From: Harmothoe impar
Taxonomy: Eukaryota > Annelida > Polychaeta > Phyllodocida > Polynoidae
Assembly (NCBI GenBank): GCA_947462335.1
Contig: OX381713.1
Coordinates: forward strand, 19,274,381-19,338,380
DNA length: 64,000 bases
Direction: 5' to 3'
Shown one piece after another: positions 35,266 through 46,242 of this stretch. Position 1 is the first letter of the stretch. Every line of letters begins with the position of its first letter. The notes beneath the pieces are model-generated. The model made no database searches. It was not told where the DNA came from and worked only from the letters and a program-made list of their open reading frames with translations. The position numbers and the translations under genes were made by a program.

Positions 35266-35755
35266 TTAAGGGTCAGGGCGCAGATTAGGGCATTGGGAAG
35301 CCAATTTAGAGGTTAAAGAGGGCAGGTTAGGGCATTGGTAAGGCAGGTCAGGGGTTGAGTAAACAATACATTTGGACATTATTTAACGTAGTATATTTAC
35401 GTAATTCAGACATAAATATGATGTTCTTTGAAAGTTTAATAACTTGAGTGTGTTTACTGGGCAGCTGGCACCCTGGAGCAGCACCTGAAATAAACTTTAA
35501 AAAGTGCTGCGCCGCAGGGCAACACAGTAAAAACTCATTGCTGCCCAGATTTATCCCACACAGAAAATCTAGATGCCCCCGCTCGTAGTCTGAACTGGCT
35601 ATCCCAGGTTAGTCTTAAGGACATTGGTCAGGAATGACCAAGTGTTATTTAAAAATGACTGAGGCATAACAATGTATGACTAATGCCTTGCTCAAAAGGG
35701 ACTCCCATGCCCCAGTACTGTCCAGAAGACCTTCCTTCTAGGAATATCATGCCTT

Positions 35756-36917
35756 CCCTAGTAGCAAACACACTGTGGCCCCGGACGGGGCCAGACTGTG
35801 TTTGCATGTCTGGCCCGGAGTTGGCTAACCAACAGGCTCCCGTCGGTTTAGGGCACTGGGCTTTGGTCTGGCCCCTTGCGGGCTTCCCATGTTGGGCGCA
35901 GATCGGGTTTTGGACGGGAAGCCCACTTTGGGCTCAGATCAGTTTTTGGACGGGCTTCCCACTTTGGGCTCAGATTGGTTTTGGACGGGTTGAAAGTGGG
36001 TTCAGATTGGTTTTTGGACGGGTTGAAAGCGGGCTAAGATCGGATAATTATGGGTTTTTAGAATCTATTCAATCATTCTCCAATGATTTCTTGTATTTGT
36101 TGAACCAGATATCCTAGGTTCTGCTAATCAACCCAAGGCATAATCATACTCTTCCTACCCAATAATGGAAGTATCAAGCAGGCCTATTATCATCAGGTTT
36201 GAGCCACATGCAGCATAGACAAGTGTCTATGGTGCACATTGGCCTTCAAAGCCATAGTTCATACCTACATGGGGCACATGAGTCTTGTATTAAGATTGTA
36301 ATGCCACAGAAATAGTGTTTACACTGGATAGCTGCTTAGAGAACCTCCTTTTCATCATTCAAATATATATTCTATCTTATTTCCAAACTGTGAGAACATC
36401 TATTTATTGTTTCCTATTCTACATCACTTTAACATTTTATTGTATTATTATATAATGTCAATTTCATCTGGCTTTGTTGGAAAACTCTAGATATTGTATA
36501 GTAGTGACATCTGGTGTCAATCATCAGAACTATTAGACCAGTTACCCTGTCCAAACCCAACCTCAGCCCTCATCGGCCCGGAGTGGGCTAACCGACGGGC
36601 GCCCGTTGGTTTAGGGCACTGGGTTTTGGTGTGGCCCCAAGTGGGCTGCCCGAATTGGGCTCAGAACGGGTTTTGGACGGGTTTCCTGTCATCTGGTCAA
36701 CATGAACCCAAAGCGGGTAGCCCTCTTTGAAACTGATCTGAGCCCAAATCGGGCAGCCCGCTTTGAAACTGATCTGAGCCCAAAATGGGCAGCCCGATCG
36801 GGGCCACACTTCAGCCCAGCCATCTGCCCAACATGAAACCCAGCTCAGTTTTGCCCGACTTCTAACAGCCAATCCGAGCTAAAACCAAATTGGCCCCGTG
36901 CGGGCTTGCTACTAGGG
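35756..36917. mobile_element. TIR element with GC-rich 33-bp minisatellite ends, 1.16 kb
   Basis: Ends are inverted: CCCTAGTAGCAAACACACTG at the left; TTGCTACTAGGG at the right, with GGCCCCGGACGGGGCC facing GGCCCCGTGCGGGC. A subterminal block (GGCCCGGAGTKGGCTAACC, GTTTAGGGCACTGGG) occurs in direct orientation near 35815 and 36575. It is followed by units of TTTTGGACGGG, CTTCCCACTTTGGGCTCAGAT with a period of about 33 bp. From about 36720 the units appear in inverted orientation. A 144-codon frame (35683-36117) and a 94-codon frame (36588-36872) come from these units. It is nested in the second foldback element. No target duplication was found. Confidence 0.75.
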
Positions 36918-37609
36918 TCATTACATCTTCACAAATTGTTAGTAACCTGAATGGCAACAAACCAATAAGAGTAATGCATTCTGTGGGTCCAATATGTCGC
37001 TGCCTGGGCCTGACATTATGTATTTAATTATGTCAACCACATTGACAGGGAGGAGGTGAGAGTCAGCTGCACTCACATGCCACAATCAGGCATGTGCTGC
37101 CAAAGTAATCTCATGTGAAAGTAGGTATGTAGCAACATAAAGGTACATCAAACAACATATGTCAGGGTTAATCCCGGAATCTCAATGTATATAGCTTCCA
37201 AATCCACAGGAATGGTATATTACACCCTACCATCATGCTCAATACTGTATTGTTGCCTCACTTGGTAGCAAACAAAGAAAGCTTAGGTTAACTTACCCTT
37301 ATTCCAGAGTCAGGCTTTGCCTGACTGGAAAGAAATGAAGAATTGTCTTGCCTTACTGTTATTCTCGGATCAGGCTGACTCTCACTCTTTTCTTGGTGTT
37401 AGACATCAAATATTCCGAATGGAAGTTGAGACTTAGTGCAGGGTGCACTGAGTTCCGTTATCCCAGTACATGTCACTAATAATCTTAAATCACTCTTTAG
37501 GTTCAACAAAATAATGAATATTTCAACAGATTTAGGTTCTATATACCAAGCTCTACCTGATGAAAGATGGAAAAGAAGTCAGCCAATTATCCTAGCAATG
37601 AACTGATAA

Positions 37610-38579
37610 TACTAATGGATTCTACGGGTCCAATAAAGTGGGGGGGGGGGGATAAGTAGACAAAACTTAGCTGAGACCGAGGGAATGGGTTCCTTGGGTC
37701 GAATATAGGGAGGATAGGTATGGTCAAAACTGAGCTGGGTATACGGGATATATGTGTTGCTAAGCATATGAACAAAAATAATAGCTGTTGCTAGGCAACC
37801 AAATGTCCTAGCAACTAACAAATAACACTAATGTAGTCCTTGGATCCAATATAGGGGGGATAGGTATGGTCCAAACTGAGCTGAGGATCCAGGAAATGTG
37901 TGTTGCTAAGCAAATAAACAAACAGAATGGCTGTTGCTAGGCAACCAAATGTCCTAGCAACTAACCAATAACACTAATGTATTCCTTGGGTCCAATATAG
38001 GGGGGATAGGTATGGTCAAAACTAAGCTGAGGATCCAGGAAATGTGTGTTGCTAAGCGAATAAACAAAAAGAATGGCTGTTGCTAGGCAACCACTTATCA
38101 TAGCAACAAACCAATGAGACCATTGCATCACTCGGGTCCAATATAGGGGGGATAGGTATGGTCAAAACTAAGCTGAGGAGCCAGGAAATGTGTGTTGCTA
38201 AGCAAATACACAAATAGAATGGCTGTTGCTAGGCAACCACTTATCATAGCAACAAACCAATGAGACCATTAGATTCCTTGGGTTAGATATAGGGGGGGTA
38301 GGTATAGTTATAATCCTTCTAGGAGCAATATCTGTGATATGGGAGATTAGATTCCCTTAATTTGTTTTACCTAAATTCCTATTTATTTTGACTGAATAAG
38401 TAATTATGATGAATTTATAGTCATCTTAGTAATTTGAGGATTCTGAAGCTAAGCTATGCGACTCAGATGTCTAGGAAAGTGATTTGAACTCCTCAGACAT
38501 ATGGCAATCCAAAAATAATGGTCTCCCTTAGTCCCTCAAAATGGTACTGATGAGCCATTTATCAGCCGTGGGCTCATGG
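37610..38579 (-). mobile_element. right arm of the second foldback-like element
   Basis: Inverse of 32716-33860. Units ending GGTATGGTCAAAACTRAGCT lie near 37716, 37866, 38009 and 38155, with the outer one (GGTATAGTTATAATCCTTCT) near 38305, followed by the unique outer flank up to GGGCTCATGG (38570-38579). Arm identity is highest at the outer end. The full element is about 5.86 kb (32716-38579). The G(10) run near 37640 falls in the most degraded unit. Confidence 0.88.
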
Positions 38580-39129
38580 CCTATTAGGTTAATTCCAAAA
38601 AGCAAATATTGTATACATCTATGTCAATGTAAAACCACCACCAATTATTACGTCTGTCGTAATGAGCAGATGGCTCAGTTCCATTATTTCTAACGTGAAA
38701 GAGCCCATTTCAAAAATCATATAGAGCACATGAAACTTGAAACCTACTGTTATGTTTCACAAATAGATGAATAACATACACTGTTGATGAAAAAACAACA
38801 TCAATGAGAGCTTTACTTCGCTTCACAGAAGGAGAAACGAGCACTATACAAGCATAAAGTCAATTTAGAGAAAATATAAAGAATCAAGTAGACCACTTGG
38901 TGAACTACTATTTGATCAGTTTTCTGATAATTTATATCCTGATAGGCCAACACTTTTATCTCCAAGTGTGATCATAATCAATAAAAAGCCAACAACTCTC
39001 TTAATATGAATTGTATGTAAATAGTATTCCCAATTAGATCAAGGTCAAGTCTACAATATTCGAATATAATTATCGTGAAAACATGGCAAATTATTAGTGC
39101 CTTAAACAAGCCATGAATCTGTAGGCAAT

Positions 39130-39440
39130 CTTGTGTTATTTGTAAGGCTAGGTAACACCAACCGCATTGCCTGGTGGAGGGATGGCAACCGCTAGACTGC
39201 CTTCCTCACACCTAATGCCCCCTGAACTGGAGTCAACATATAAATGCCCCATCTGTCTCTCTTTGTTTGCTCGTTTTGTGTTGTTTTCCCCACACTGGGC
39301 TCCATAAGAGTACCTGATCCATCTTCCAGTGTATGTTCTATGCTATTCATTCCTGGCCCCTTCACTACACAACAATAAAAGTGGTGGTAAGGTTGAAGTG
39401 CAAGCCCCTCACCCCCAAAATAAAGAACTTGTCTAGCAAT
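39130..39440 (+). repeat. dispersed segmental repeat (family also at 49.05, 53.9 and 57.7 kb)
   Basis: Landmarks are GCCTGGTGGAGGGATGGCAA, GACTGCCTTCCTCACACCTA, AGTCAACATATAAATGCCCC, GTGTTGTTTTCCCCA, ATCCATCTTCCAGTGTATGT and ATGCTATTCATTCCTG. The copy at 57.65-58.13 kb is nearly the same apart from insertions. That at 49.06-49.32 kb is more diverged. No frame is conserved. Confidence 0.8.
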
Positions 39441-39564
39441 ATGAAATAAGGATTATCAGTAATAAGGTTTGTACCTAATAATGAAGGAGCCTGAGAACTA
39501 TATATATGGTCCCAGAGGTGAAAATACTGTCATGCCTACAAGCAAGCATGTTTATTTTATATTA

Positions 39565-39786
39565 CCGTAAATTCCCGCGTATTACCCGCATCTCGCGTAT
39601 AACCCACACCCCCAACTCAGGGGAATCCTATAACCCGTTTTTGAATTTGAAAATTTCAATTTCAGTACTGTTCTATAGTAATAAAAACTCTTGTATAACC
39701 CGCACCCTATATAGGCATGTTTGGTATCAAATAAAAGCTGAGTCTGGTTCGCGTACAACCCGCGGGTAGTATGCGTGAATTTACGG
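39565..39786. mobile_element. MITE, 222 bp, TA target duplication
   Basis: Ends are CCGTAAATTCCCGCGTATTA and, inverted, CCGTAAATTCACGCATACTA, flanked by TA at 39563-39564 and 39787-39788. The interior repeats TATAACCCGCACCC-like text (TATAACCCACACCCCC, TATAACCCGCACCCTATA, ACAACCCGCGGG). It is non-coding. A TA target duplication suits a Tc1/mariner-like or similar origin, but the ends do not settle the superfamily. Confidence 0.85.
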
Positions 39787-39789
39787 TAG

Positions 39790-41145
39790 TTTTACTTAAC
39801 GACGATGAAAACTGGAAAAGAAAACAGACTCTTATTTTGATTTCTCAATTGGGACATGATATATATATTATACTATTTCATCGTTGTATGATATTTGCAA
39901 ATTGACTGATGTCAAAGACGTTGTCTCTTTGAGTGATCTTTAAATGTCAGCTTGCTGTCACATTACATCACATTTCCACATTGTCATAATGGAGAAGATT
40001 TATAATTTGACTGCGGTGTATAAAATAATAAAATAATATTAATATATCCATTGTCACAGAATGGTGTTGCCTGTATCAGGGACAGGATCAGGACAGCAAA
40101 ACATTCTTATATCCGGAACCTGAGGCAGTACCAAGGTGTAAGCTTTCCCAACTCATTAATTGCAAAATTAATTAGTAGGGGAAGCATTCCAGGAACTAAT
40201 ACTGCAGGTCAGTAACCTTCTTATTCCTTACCCTTATGATTTTTGTCTGATCCCCTATCTGCATAATTGTACCTCTAACCTTATAAGGCATACAGCATAT
40301 TACCTACTCACTTTGTTCATCCGATTCTACTTCAAATTAACACTTTTGTTGTGACACCCAGAATAATTATCCACTATCTTCCTTGCCCTTTAGAAGGCAA
40401 ATCTAGTCAATTTGAACGAAGTTAGCTTAAAAGATGGACATTATTCAACAACAGGGGGAAGGGTGCGATTAGTAGATTTTTGCATGATTTTTGCATGATT
40501 TTTGCATGATTCTCTAATTTTGCTATTTTAAAATGAAATGCAAAGTGTACTGGCAATGATATTGAATAGGGTTCCCCTCTATATTATAGTTATGTTGATC
40601 ATCTTAATGTGTAAATTACTGAAGAAAATTACAGAAAATATTCAGGCATTTCTGTTTTACGCTGTAGAAACCTTGATAATGGTCCAATTTACTAGTTGTA
40701 AAAACTGGCATGAAGTAGGAATGCAGCCAGCCATTTGGGCTGGCAGCGGTCCTCTAGCTATAGCTGGTGTCCGGCGGTTTTTTGTATAGACTGGCAGTAT
40801 CATAAATGTTTATTGTATTTTCACTTATAGCCCTTGCGTGCAGCATGGTTTCCCTATGGGAAGAGAAATTAGGAACTGGAGTAAAATGATTTAAGCAGGT
40901 AAGACTTGGTCTAGGATTGCTATTTATCACCTCCTATTTCACTGTAATTAGCGTTTAATTACACGCTGACACTCAAGCTCGCCCTGGTTCATGGAGGTTC
41001 TCAACACACAAGAAACCTAGGGCCTGCGGAACTAGATAAGGCATGTGTTGTTTAATTACATAATGAAGCTGTAGATCTATCCTCACCAGTACCCAACGCA
41101 GCCAGTATAGTGTGCCTGCTAATTGCCTTGTGGGATAGACCACAG
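39790..41145. other. non-coding interval with an 11-bp triplet repeat
   Basis: GATTTTTGCAT occurs three times in tandem at 40475-40507. An 83-codon frame at 40538-40789 encodes a hydrophobic N-terminus but has no recognised domain, and its composition fits AT-rich noise. Nothing else was seen. Confidence 0.4.
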
Positions 41146-41154
41146 CACCCTACA

Positions 41155-41610
41155 GGCAGTCTGTGACAGTGTGTGTCAGTAGTCTGTGGCAGTAGACTGT
41201 GGCAGTTAGTGACAGTATATCATAACAGTATGTAACAGTGTAAGCTGTCAGTAGTCTGTGGTTCAGGGGCGGATTCAGGATTTTGGAAATAAAGGGGGGG
41301 GGGGGGCATGATATAAGCAATGTACTGGGAGTATTGAAAGAAATTGCATTAAAAGGTACAGAAAAATAGGGGGGGCGCACGCCGGGTCCGCTCCCCCTAA
41401 ATCCGCCCCTGGACTGGCTATAGTCTGTGGCAGTAGCAGTCTGTGGCAACTGTTTCAGTCTGTGAGAACATGTAAAAAATGTGGCAGTGGCCAGTCTATG
41501 GCAGCAGTCTGTGAGTCTTTGGGCGTCCCTCAAGTCTATGGTAGTCTCTGACAATCTGCAATAGTATGTTACAATCTGTGGCAATCCAGTCAATCAAGTC
41601 TGTAAATGAC
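41155..41610. repeat. degenerate CTGTGGCAGT minisatellite, split by a MITE
   Basis: Variants of AGTCTGTGGCAGT repeat irregularly from 41155 to 41263 and from 41412 to 41610, with spacing near 10-24 bp. The interruption at 41264-41411 is a separate inverted-repeat element. A 147-codon minus-strand frame (41150-41593) crosses both and comes from the repeat. Confidence 0.8.
41264..41411. mobile_element. short TIR element (hAT-like ends), 148 bp
   Basis: The left end is CAGGGGCGGATTCAGGATTT; the right end, inverted, is CAGGGGCGGATTTAGGGGGA. CAGGGGCGGA-type ends are common among hAT-derived MITEs. An exact 8-bp target duplication could not be read because both sides are CTGTGG-rich minisatellite. 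It contains G(12) and G(7) runs. Confidence 0.7.
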
Positions 41611-41611
41611 A

Positions 41612-42222
41612 GTCCATTTGGCCGGGAGTTCCTGGCTATATCTACCATGCGAATACCTGCCAGCAAATTACTGAGTATCAGTCCCAGTACTGGCGTAGTG
41701 GGACTGAGATTGCTCAATAGTAGAAAGTGGAGTGAAATCAGTAAAAGTGTGTCTATGCCTATTACCTATAGGAGTGCCTCTTGTATCATAGTCAATAGAT
41801 CACTAACCTTCTTATGTATCTCATATGAATGTGATGGAGAAAAAAGTATTCTAAAGTCCTTTATCACTTGATTTTGGAAATATTTCCTAGTTTCATGGGT
41901 CTTAAATCCTAATCCCCATTCTGGCCTCAATCACTCCTCAGCAGATTCCCTGGTTGGGTGCATTGGCTATAGTGAGGACTTGTATGATTGAAGAGTGTCT
42001 GAGTGGTTGTTATAGACACCTACCTAATTACAGTTTAGGGAGCAGTGAGCCATACAGTCACTCCCCATTCATGTACCTCTACATTGACAACCAATGCACC
42101 CAAGTAAGCTACTGCTTGGTAAAGGAGTGCTCACATTGGAAGACAGGATTTTGGGAGTTGAAAATAGATAACAATTATTACAAAAAACAGACATAGCTAA
42201 CTCATATAAATGTGGCCACCTC
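41612..42222. other. non-coding interval, nothing recognised
   Basis: A 101-codon frame overlaps its start (41566-41871) but begins in the minisatellite and shows no domain. No repeats were seen. Confidence 0.35.
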
Positions 42223-42224
42223 TA

Positions 42225-43532
42225 GGGGAGAGAGGGGCACATTGACCACCTGGGCACGTTGAACCACTCGCTCTCTTTGCTACTCCTTTGGGAATTTTCC
42301 AGCAGTATGCTTACCACATGACCCCTTTATATGGACAGTTCAGAGCAGCAGCATCATGTTTATTTTGTGATGCTGAGAAGAAGCTCAGACAACACTAAAG
42401 ATTTATGCTCTTGAAAGTAAATATTTGCAAATTTTAAACTTTTGTTCTTATGATGTTGCAAAACATTGCTGGCCTAAGTTCTGTATGGATGTCAAAGTAT
42501 ACATCTGAATGCTTGCAAAGAACCTGATTTTACTCCTGAATGTGTTATTTAATTTGAATAACATCAACCCTATCTATGATAGCGGGAATGGGGTACATTG
42601 AACCACAAAAATTGGGGCACATTGAACCATGCTAAAGGTGCTCCAATCCCTGTCTTGAAGCACTAGTTCCATTATTTACCATTGCCATGCATAGAGGGAC
42701 AAAGTATCACCACTTTTCACCAGAGGGCAGCATTATTTTCAAGGTCTTGTGGGCAAGAGATGAGTTAATTATTACTCAGTTCAACCTCTGGGTCTAATAT
42801 AGTCGCCCCCCCTGCCAGTGTATGTAACCCCCTCTGTTAATAGTAGGGGCCACACAAAAGGGGTAATCAACTTGCCATAAAATATACATGTTAATGCCCC
42901 CATTAACATAGGCTGATAGAACACATAGTATGCTAGTTGTGATGATCAATAATTTTATAGCATAATATTCACACTCTTAATTCCCAAATGTATCACTTTC
43001 AGAAACAGAATAGCCTGTAACATCATAGGATGGTATAATTAAAGAGTTATATGGATTTGCATATAGCAGCAGGCCGATAAAGATGGTTTATATTGACCTA
43101 AAAAGGAAAATTTGTAAGGCTATAACCCAGTCACTACACTAGAAACTATGAATTACTGACTTGTGTGGATTAAAAGTATATTTTTTATATTCAATCCTAT
43201 GCAAAAGTAACAATAGCAAGTAATTCTATCTAAACTTTCAATAAAGAATCCATATTACTGATTGTTTGAACCATTGAATATATGTGGTTCAAGGTGCCTC
43301 AGTGGGTGGGTCAACCTGCCCAGGGCACGGGGCACATTGAACCACCCAAAGATTTTATTTTCAAAAATCCATAAGAAATACAAAAAATGGCCATACTTCC
43401 TTTGTGATAGGTCATCATATAGCGCAATGATATTACCCAACTCCTGGATACAAAATCAGAGCTCAGATGACATTGAGAGAGTCAGGAAAAAAATAAATGT
43501 CAATAAGTGGTTCAACATGCCCCTCTCTCCCC
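42225..43532. mobile_element. TIR element A, 1.3 kb, with repeated GGGGCACATTGAACCA motif
   Basis: Inverted ends read GGGGAGAGAGGGGCACATTG at the left and GGGGAGAGAGGGGCATGTTG on the inverted right. They are flanked by TA on both sides (42223-42224 and 43533-43534). The terminal motif GGGGCACATTGAACCAC or a near form recurs inside at about 42238, 42254, 42590, 42614 and 43330, as expected for dispersed transposase-binding sites. The interior has no transposase; frames at 43262-43627 and elsewhere are short and unrecognised. It is the sister design of the element at 54530-55555. Confidence 0.82.
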
Positions 43533-43591
43533 TAAATCAGGGTGTCCCACTCTTAGGATACTTAATACTGTGTGTCCCATTCAAAATATGT

Positions 43592-43737
43592 CCCAGTAAA
43601 CAAAAATCGTTATACAACATTTTGTAACGTTATTTAACGTTATATAACGTTTCTCTAAGGCTTCTCACTATGGCATAACGTTATATACAATTTTAGAACG
43701 TTATTTTGACGTAAATAACGTTTTCTTGTTAGCTGGG
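43592..43737. mobile_element. MITE with AACGTTAT palindrome cluster, 146 bp
   Basis: Ends are CCCAGTAAACAAAAATCGTT at the left and, inverted, CCCAGCTAACAAGAAAACGT at the right. The interior contains seven or so AACGTT or ACGTTAT palindromes, including AACGTTATATAACGTT near 43635. It lies within repeated GGTGTCCCA text. MITEs with CCCAGC..AAC ends and AACGTT-rich interiors are, as far as I recall, common in aquatic invertebrates. The target duplication is unclear. Confidence 0.8.
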
Positions 43738-43739
43738 GT

Positions 43740-44610
43740 GTCCATAGTGTCCAGCTTTGAGGTGTCCCATGATTTCACTCCACTTTCTATATAAGGGCGA
43801 CCAGTGGCCCTCCCCCAGTGGGAGAGGATCACTTATATAGGCAAGCCAGCAAACAGCGGGGAATCCCTCTTTGCGACATGGCTGCCATCTGCCGACCAGA
43901 GATGCTGAATTGCTGTTGCACTAAGCAACACTGTCGGGCAGGGCTGTGCTTCTCTATTCCCTGGCTGTCATCTGCTAGCAGCTAGGGCACTACAAGAAAA
44001 CAATTGCCAATTACTGAGCACCCATGCGAACCTTAGACGGGGGACATCCTTAACACCAGTTAACACATGTCTCCTGTGATGCAATTCCAGGTTAAACTCG
44101 CTGGAAATATTTACCCGTCTAGGATGTTAACTTCTTGAAAACCATTAGACATTAGTTACCATACTTACCTTTCTACATATTCTTTCCATAAATATTCCCT
44201 TTTATTCTGAATTGGACAATGCATATTTTGCTCGGTTATGGCCAATGTGTGGACTAAAATCGTAAGCAAGATATAGAAATTGAAGGTGATGGTATTGTAT
44301 ATTAAAGGGACTCAACATCAAGTAACTAAGTTATTGATAGAGACTGATTGATGATAATGCAACTCATCATTCTTGGCGGCAAACTTGTAGTGTGAAATAT
44401 CACCAGGCAGACAGTTTGGTGTCTTGATTCCTATAGATAACAGGGTTCTTCAATATTTGTTTCTACAACGTTTATGTTTTGGGTGCGTCTTATATCATGA
44501 GCATATATTTGCATAAAAATTAGTCATGACTATTCACATATCATATCCTATTCACTGATTGAAACGACTATATTTATGGAGCATACATGCAATGAACCTG
44601 TATCATATGA
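43740..44610. other. non-coding interval, nothing recognised
   Basis: Unassigned sequence. GGTGTCC(A/C) repeats continue for a short way from the preceding MITE, and no other structure was seen. Confidence 0.35.
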
Positions 44611-44620
44611 GGGTATGTGA

Positions 44621-44668
44621 GCCTGATATTGCGCATGGAGACTGCAGTCTCCATGCGCAATATCAGGC
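44621..44668. repeat. perfect 48-bp palindrome without spacer
   Basis: Left arm GCCTGATATTGCGCATGGAG plus ACTG is followed at once by its exact reverse complement, centred on CTGCAG between 44644 and 44645. All 24 pairs match and the next pair outward does not. Such spacerless palindromes are unstable in most hosts, so this is either very young or functional. Confidence 0.97.
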
Positions 44669-44929
44669 AGGGCTAGATATATGTAATCTATAACTGAGGT
44701 ATACCATTTAATTTTACAGAATGAGATCCTCCTTGGAAGCACATTTCCAAGTGTATGGTGCATTAAGGTGTTTGTTTGTTGTCAGTTTGGGACAACATCA
44801 TTATTATTGCTGACATTGACAGAATAATGTTTTATTACAAAAAAGGCTAACATGATTGTCAACAGGTCCTGTTTCTTTACAACAGAACCTCAATATCTTG
44901 CCACGTATTTCTGTTTTTAGGCGTAGGAG

Positions 44930-45270
44930 TTGGTGGTTGTTCATAAGCCATATCCCAGAGAGTAACCTCATAATACCTGTCTGTGCCTTAGGGTTGTCTG
45001 TGAATTAGTGCTCTGGTATGACACCAAAGTTGCAGGTTCTTCTCTGATTGCCTCCTACCCGCAGATTCCCCGGGTGCCAAGAAACCTGTTCATTAGTGTG
45101 AACCTCTTGCAACTAGTAATTAGGCTTTGTCTTGACTAAAGAGAAGCGACCTAACCTTGACACTGGCTTCTCCTTACTCTATTTAGGCCACGTTAATCTC
45201 CACTACGCAGTGCAAGCTTAGCCCATGGAGCAACTATCAGCCTTTCTAATTTTAACTTGACTACACAGAC
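44930..45270 (+). repeat. segmental repeat, copy at 60730-61000
   Basis: Shared landmarks in order: CATAAGCCATATCCCAGAGA or ACAAGCCATATCCCAGAGAG, GTTCTTCTCTG, GATTCCCYGGGTGCCAAGAA, ATTCATTAGTGT, TTGCAACTAGT, CCTAACCTTGACACTGG and TTTAGGCCA. Identity is high over about 250 bp. A shorter third copy is at 28640-28870. Confidence 0.82.
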
Positions 45271-45440
45271 ATGCACACCCAGTAATATGCAAACTAGTCG
45301 TGCAGACCCTCGTAACATCAGAAATAAACTGTGAATCTCTTGAATATCACAAATGCCATCACCTACGTAGAAGATACTTGCATGACCTCACTGAAAAACT
45401 TCCCACTGGCATTCTTCCAAAAAGGACTTTTAATATTTAA

Positions 45441-45565
45441 CCAATAATATATGAATATCGCCGAACGCGGGGTGTGTATTCTTGAATAATGACCGAGGTG
45501 CGTAGCACCGAGGTCGTTATTCATGAATACACACCCCAAGGTCGGCGATATTCATATATTATTAG
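45441..45565. repeat. long near-perfect hairpin, arms about 58 bp
   Basis: The sequence from CCAATAATATATGAATATCG to its inverse ending TATTATTAGG folds around GGTGCGTAGCACC. It has a handful of mismatches, for example CGAACGCGGGG against CGACCTTGGGG. It ends two bases before the TIR element that starts at 45568, so it could be the outer part of that element or an independent foldback MITE. Confidence 0.88.
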
Positions 45566-45812
45566 GTTTATTATACGATATTTTGATTAATATGTCCTTA
45601 TTTACCTTTAAAACGTCCTAATTTGGCCATTTTGAAGGATTATTGACTGAATATCACTCATACAGCAGTAGCGCCATGTTGTTTTGACCTCCCACCAACC
45701 CTGCTCGCTGATTGGTGGAGCCTGGTGACGTCATAACCCCAATCTCCAACACTGAGTTCAACATAGAATTTGTGAGGGGGCCAGCTTGGGGCTATGTTAT
45801 ATACTAACCAGC

Positions 45813-45907
45813 GTTTCCCTCCGCATTCACCACAGCCGAATAGGCATGGCAGCTAGCGTCTCCGCCTCACACACCAAGGGTACCCGGATCGATCCTGGGT
45901 GGAAACG
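45813..45907 (+). repeat. tRNA-Val(CAC)-like pseudogene or SINE head
   Basis: GTTTCC at 45813-45818 can pair with GGAAAC at 45901-45906 as an acceptor stem. CGCCTCACAC (about 45863-45872) matches the anticodon loop of tRNA-Val(CAC). CCCGGATCGATCCTGGG gives a paired T-arm with a B-box. The D-arm region is about 20 bases too long, and the anticodon stem (TCCGC against ACCAA) does not pair. This indicates a pseudogene or a tRNA-derived SINE head. Confidence 0.5.
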
Positions 45908-46144
45908 AACCTTTTTCAAAATGCCTATTTCTATGTGAAAAAAAATCCCTAGAATTATTTTAATGAAAGGCTAAGTAAAGTCCAACTTCTACCTTTATAG
46001 TAAAAAAGAAATTAGAAAATTTTTTTGATTTTCAAAGAAACTATACCAAAAAATGCCTTTTCTTCTGTAACTCGGTAAATAATGGTCCTACAGGGCTGGA
46101 AATCCGCCTGTAGACTCCTTGTTTCGCCACCTACCTCTACCAGC

Positions 46145-46212
46145 GCCTTCACGGTGTGGTGGTTAGCACATCGGACTTCAAGTCTTGATGTAGCGTGTTC
46201 GAGTCTCCATAG
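46145..46212 (+). repeat. second tRNA-like sequence (SINE head)
   Basis: An A-box-like TGTGGTGGTTAGCACA (about 46155-46170) and a B-box-like GTGTTCGAGTCTC (46196-46208) lie at tRNA spacing. Between them GGACTTCAAGTC resembles an anticodon arm. The acceptor stem is not evident. A nonfunctional tRNA-derived sequence is most likely. Confidence 0.5.
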
Positions 46213-46242
46213 AACCTCGGATTTTATGGCTGCCGATTCCCA

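Noticed and set aside
35683..36117. 144-codon open frame rich in Trp, Gly and Phe repeats
   Set aside because: The peptide repeats are the translation of the 33-bp GC-rich minisatellite of the TIR element. The other end of the element gives a similar frame on the opposite strand, as expected from inverted units.
41150..41593. 147-codon minus-strand open frame
   Set aside because: It is made of CTGTGGCAGT-type minisatellite and runs through an inverted-repeat insertion, so it cannot be a conserved protein.
43262..43627. 121-codon open frame
   Set aside because: It crosses the right end of TIR element A and runs into the next MITE, so it is not one evolutionary unit.
45813..45907. Functional tRNA-Val(CAC) gene
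   Set aside because: Acceptor and T-arm can pair, but the D-arm is about 20 bases too long and the anticodon stem is broken.
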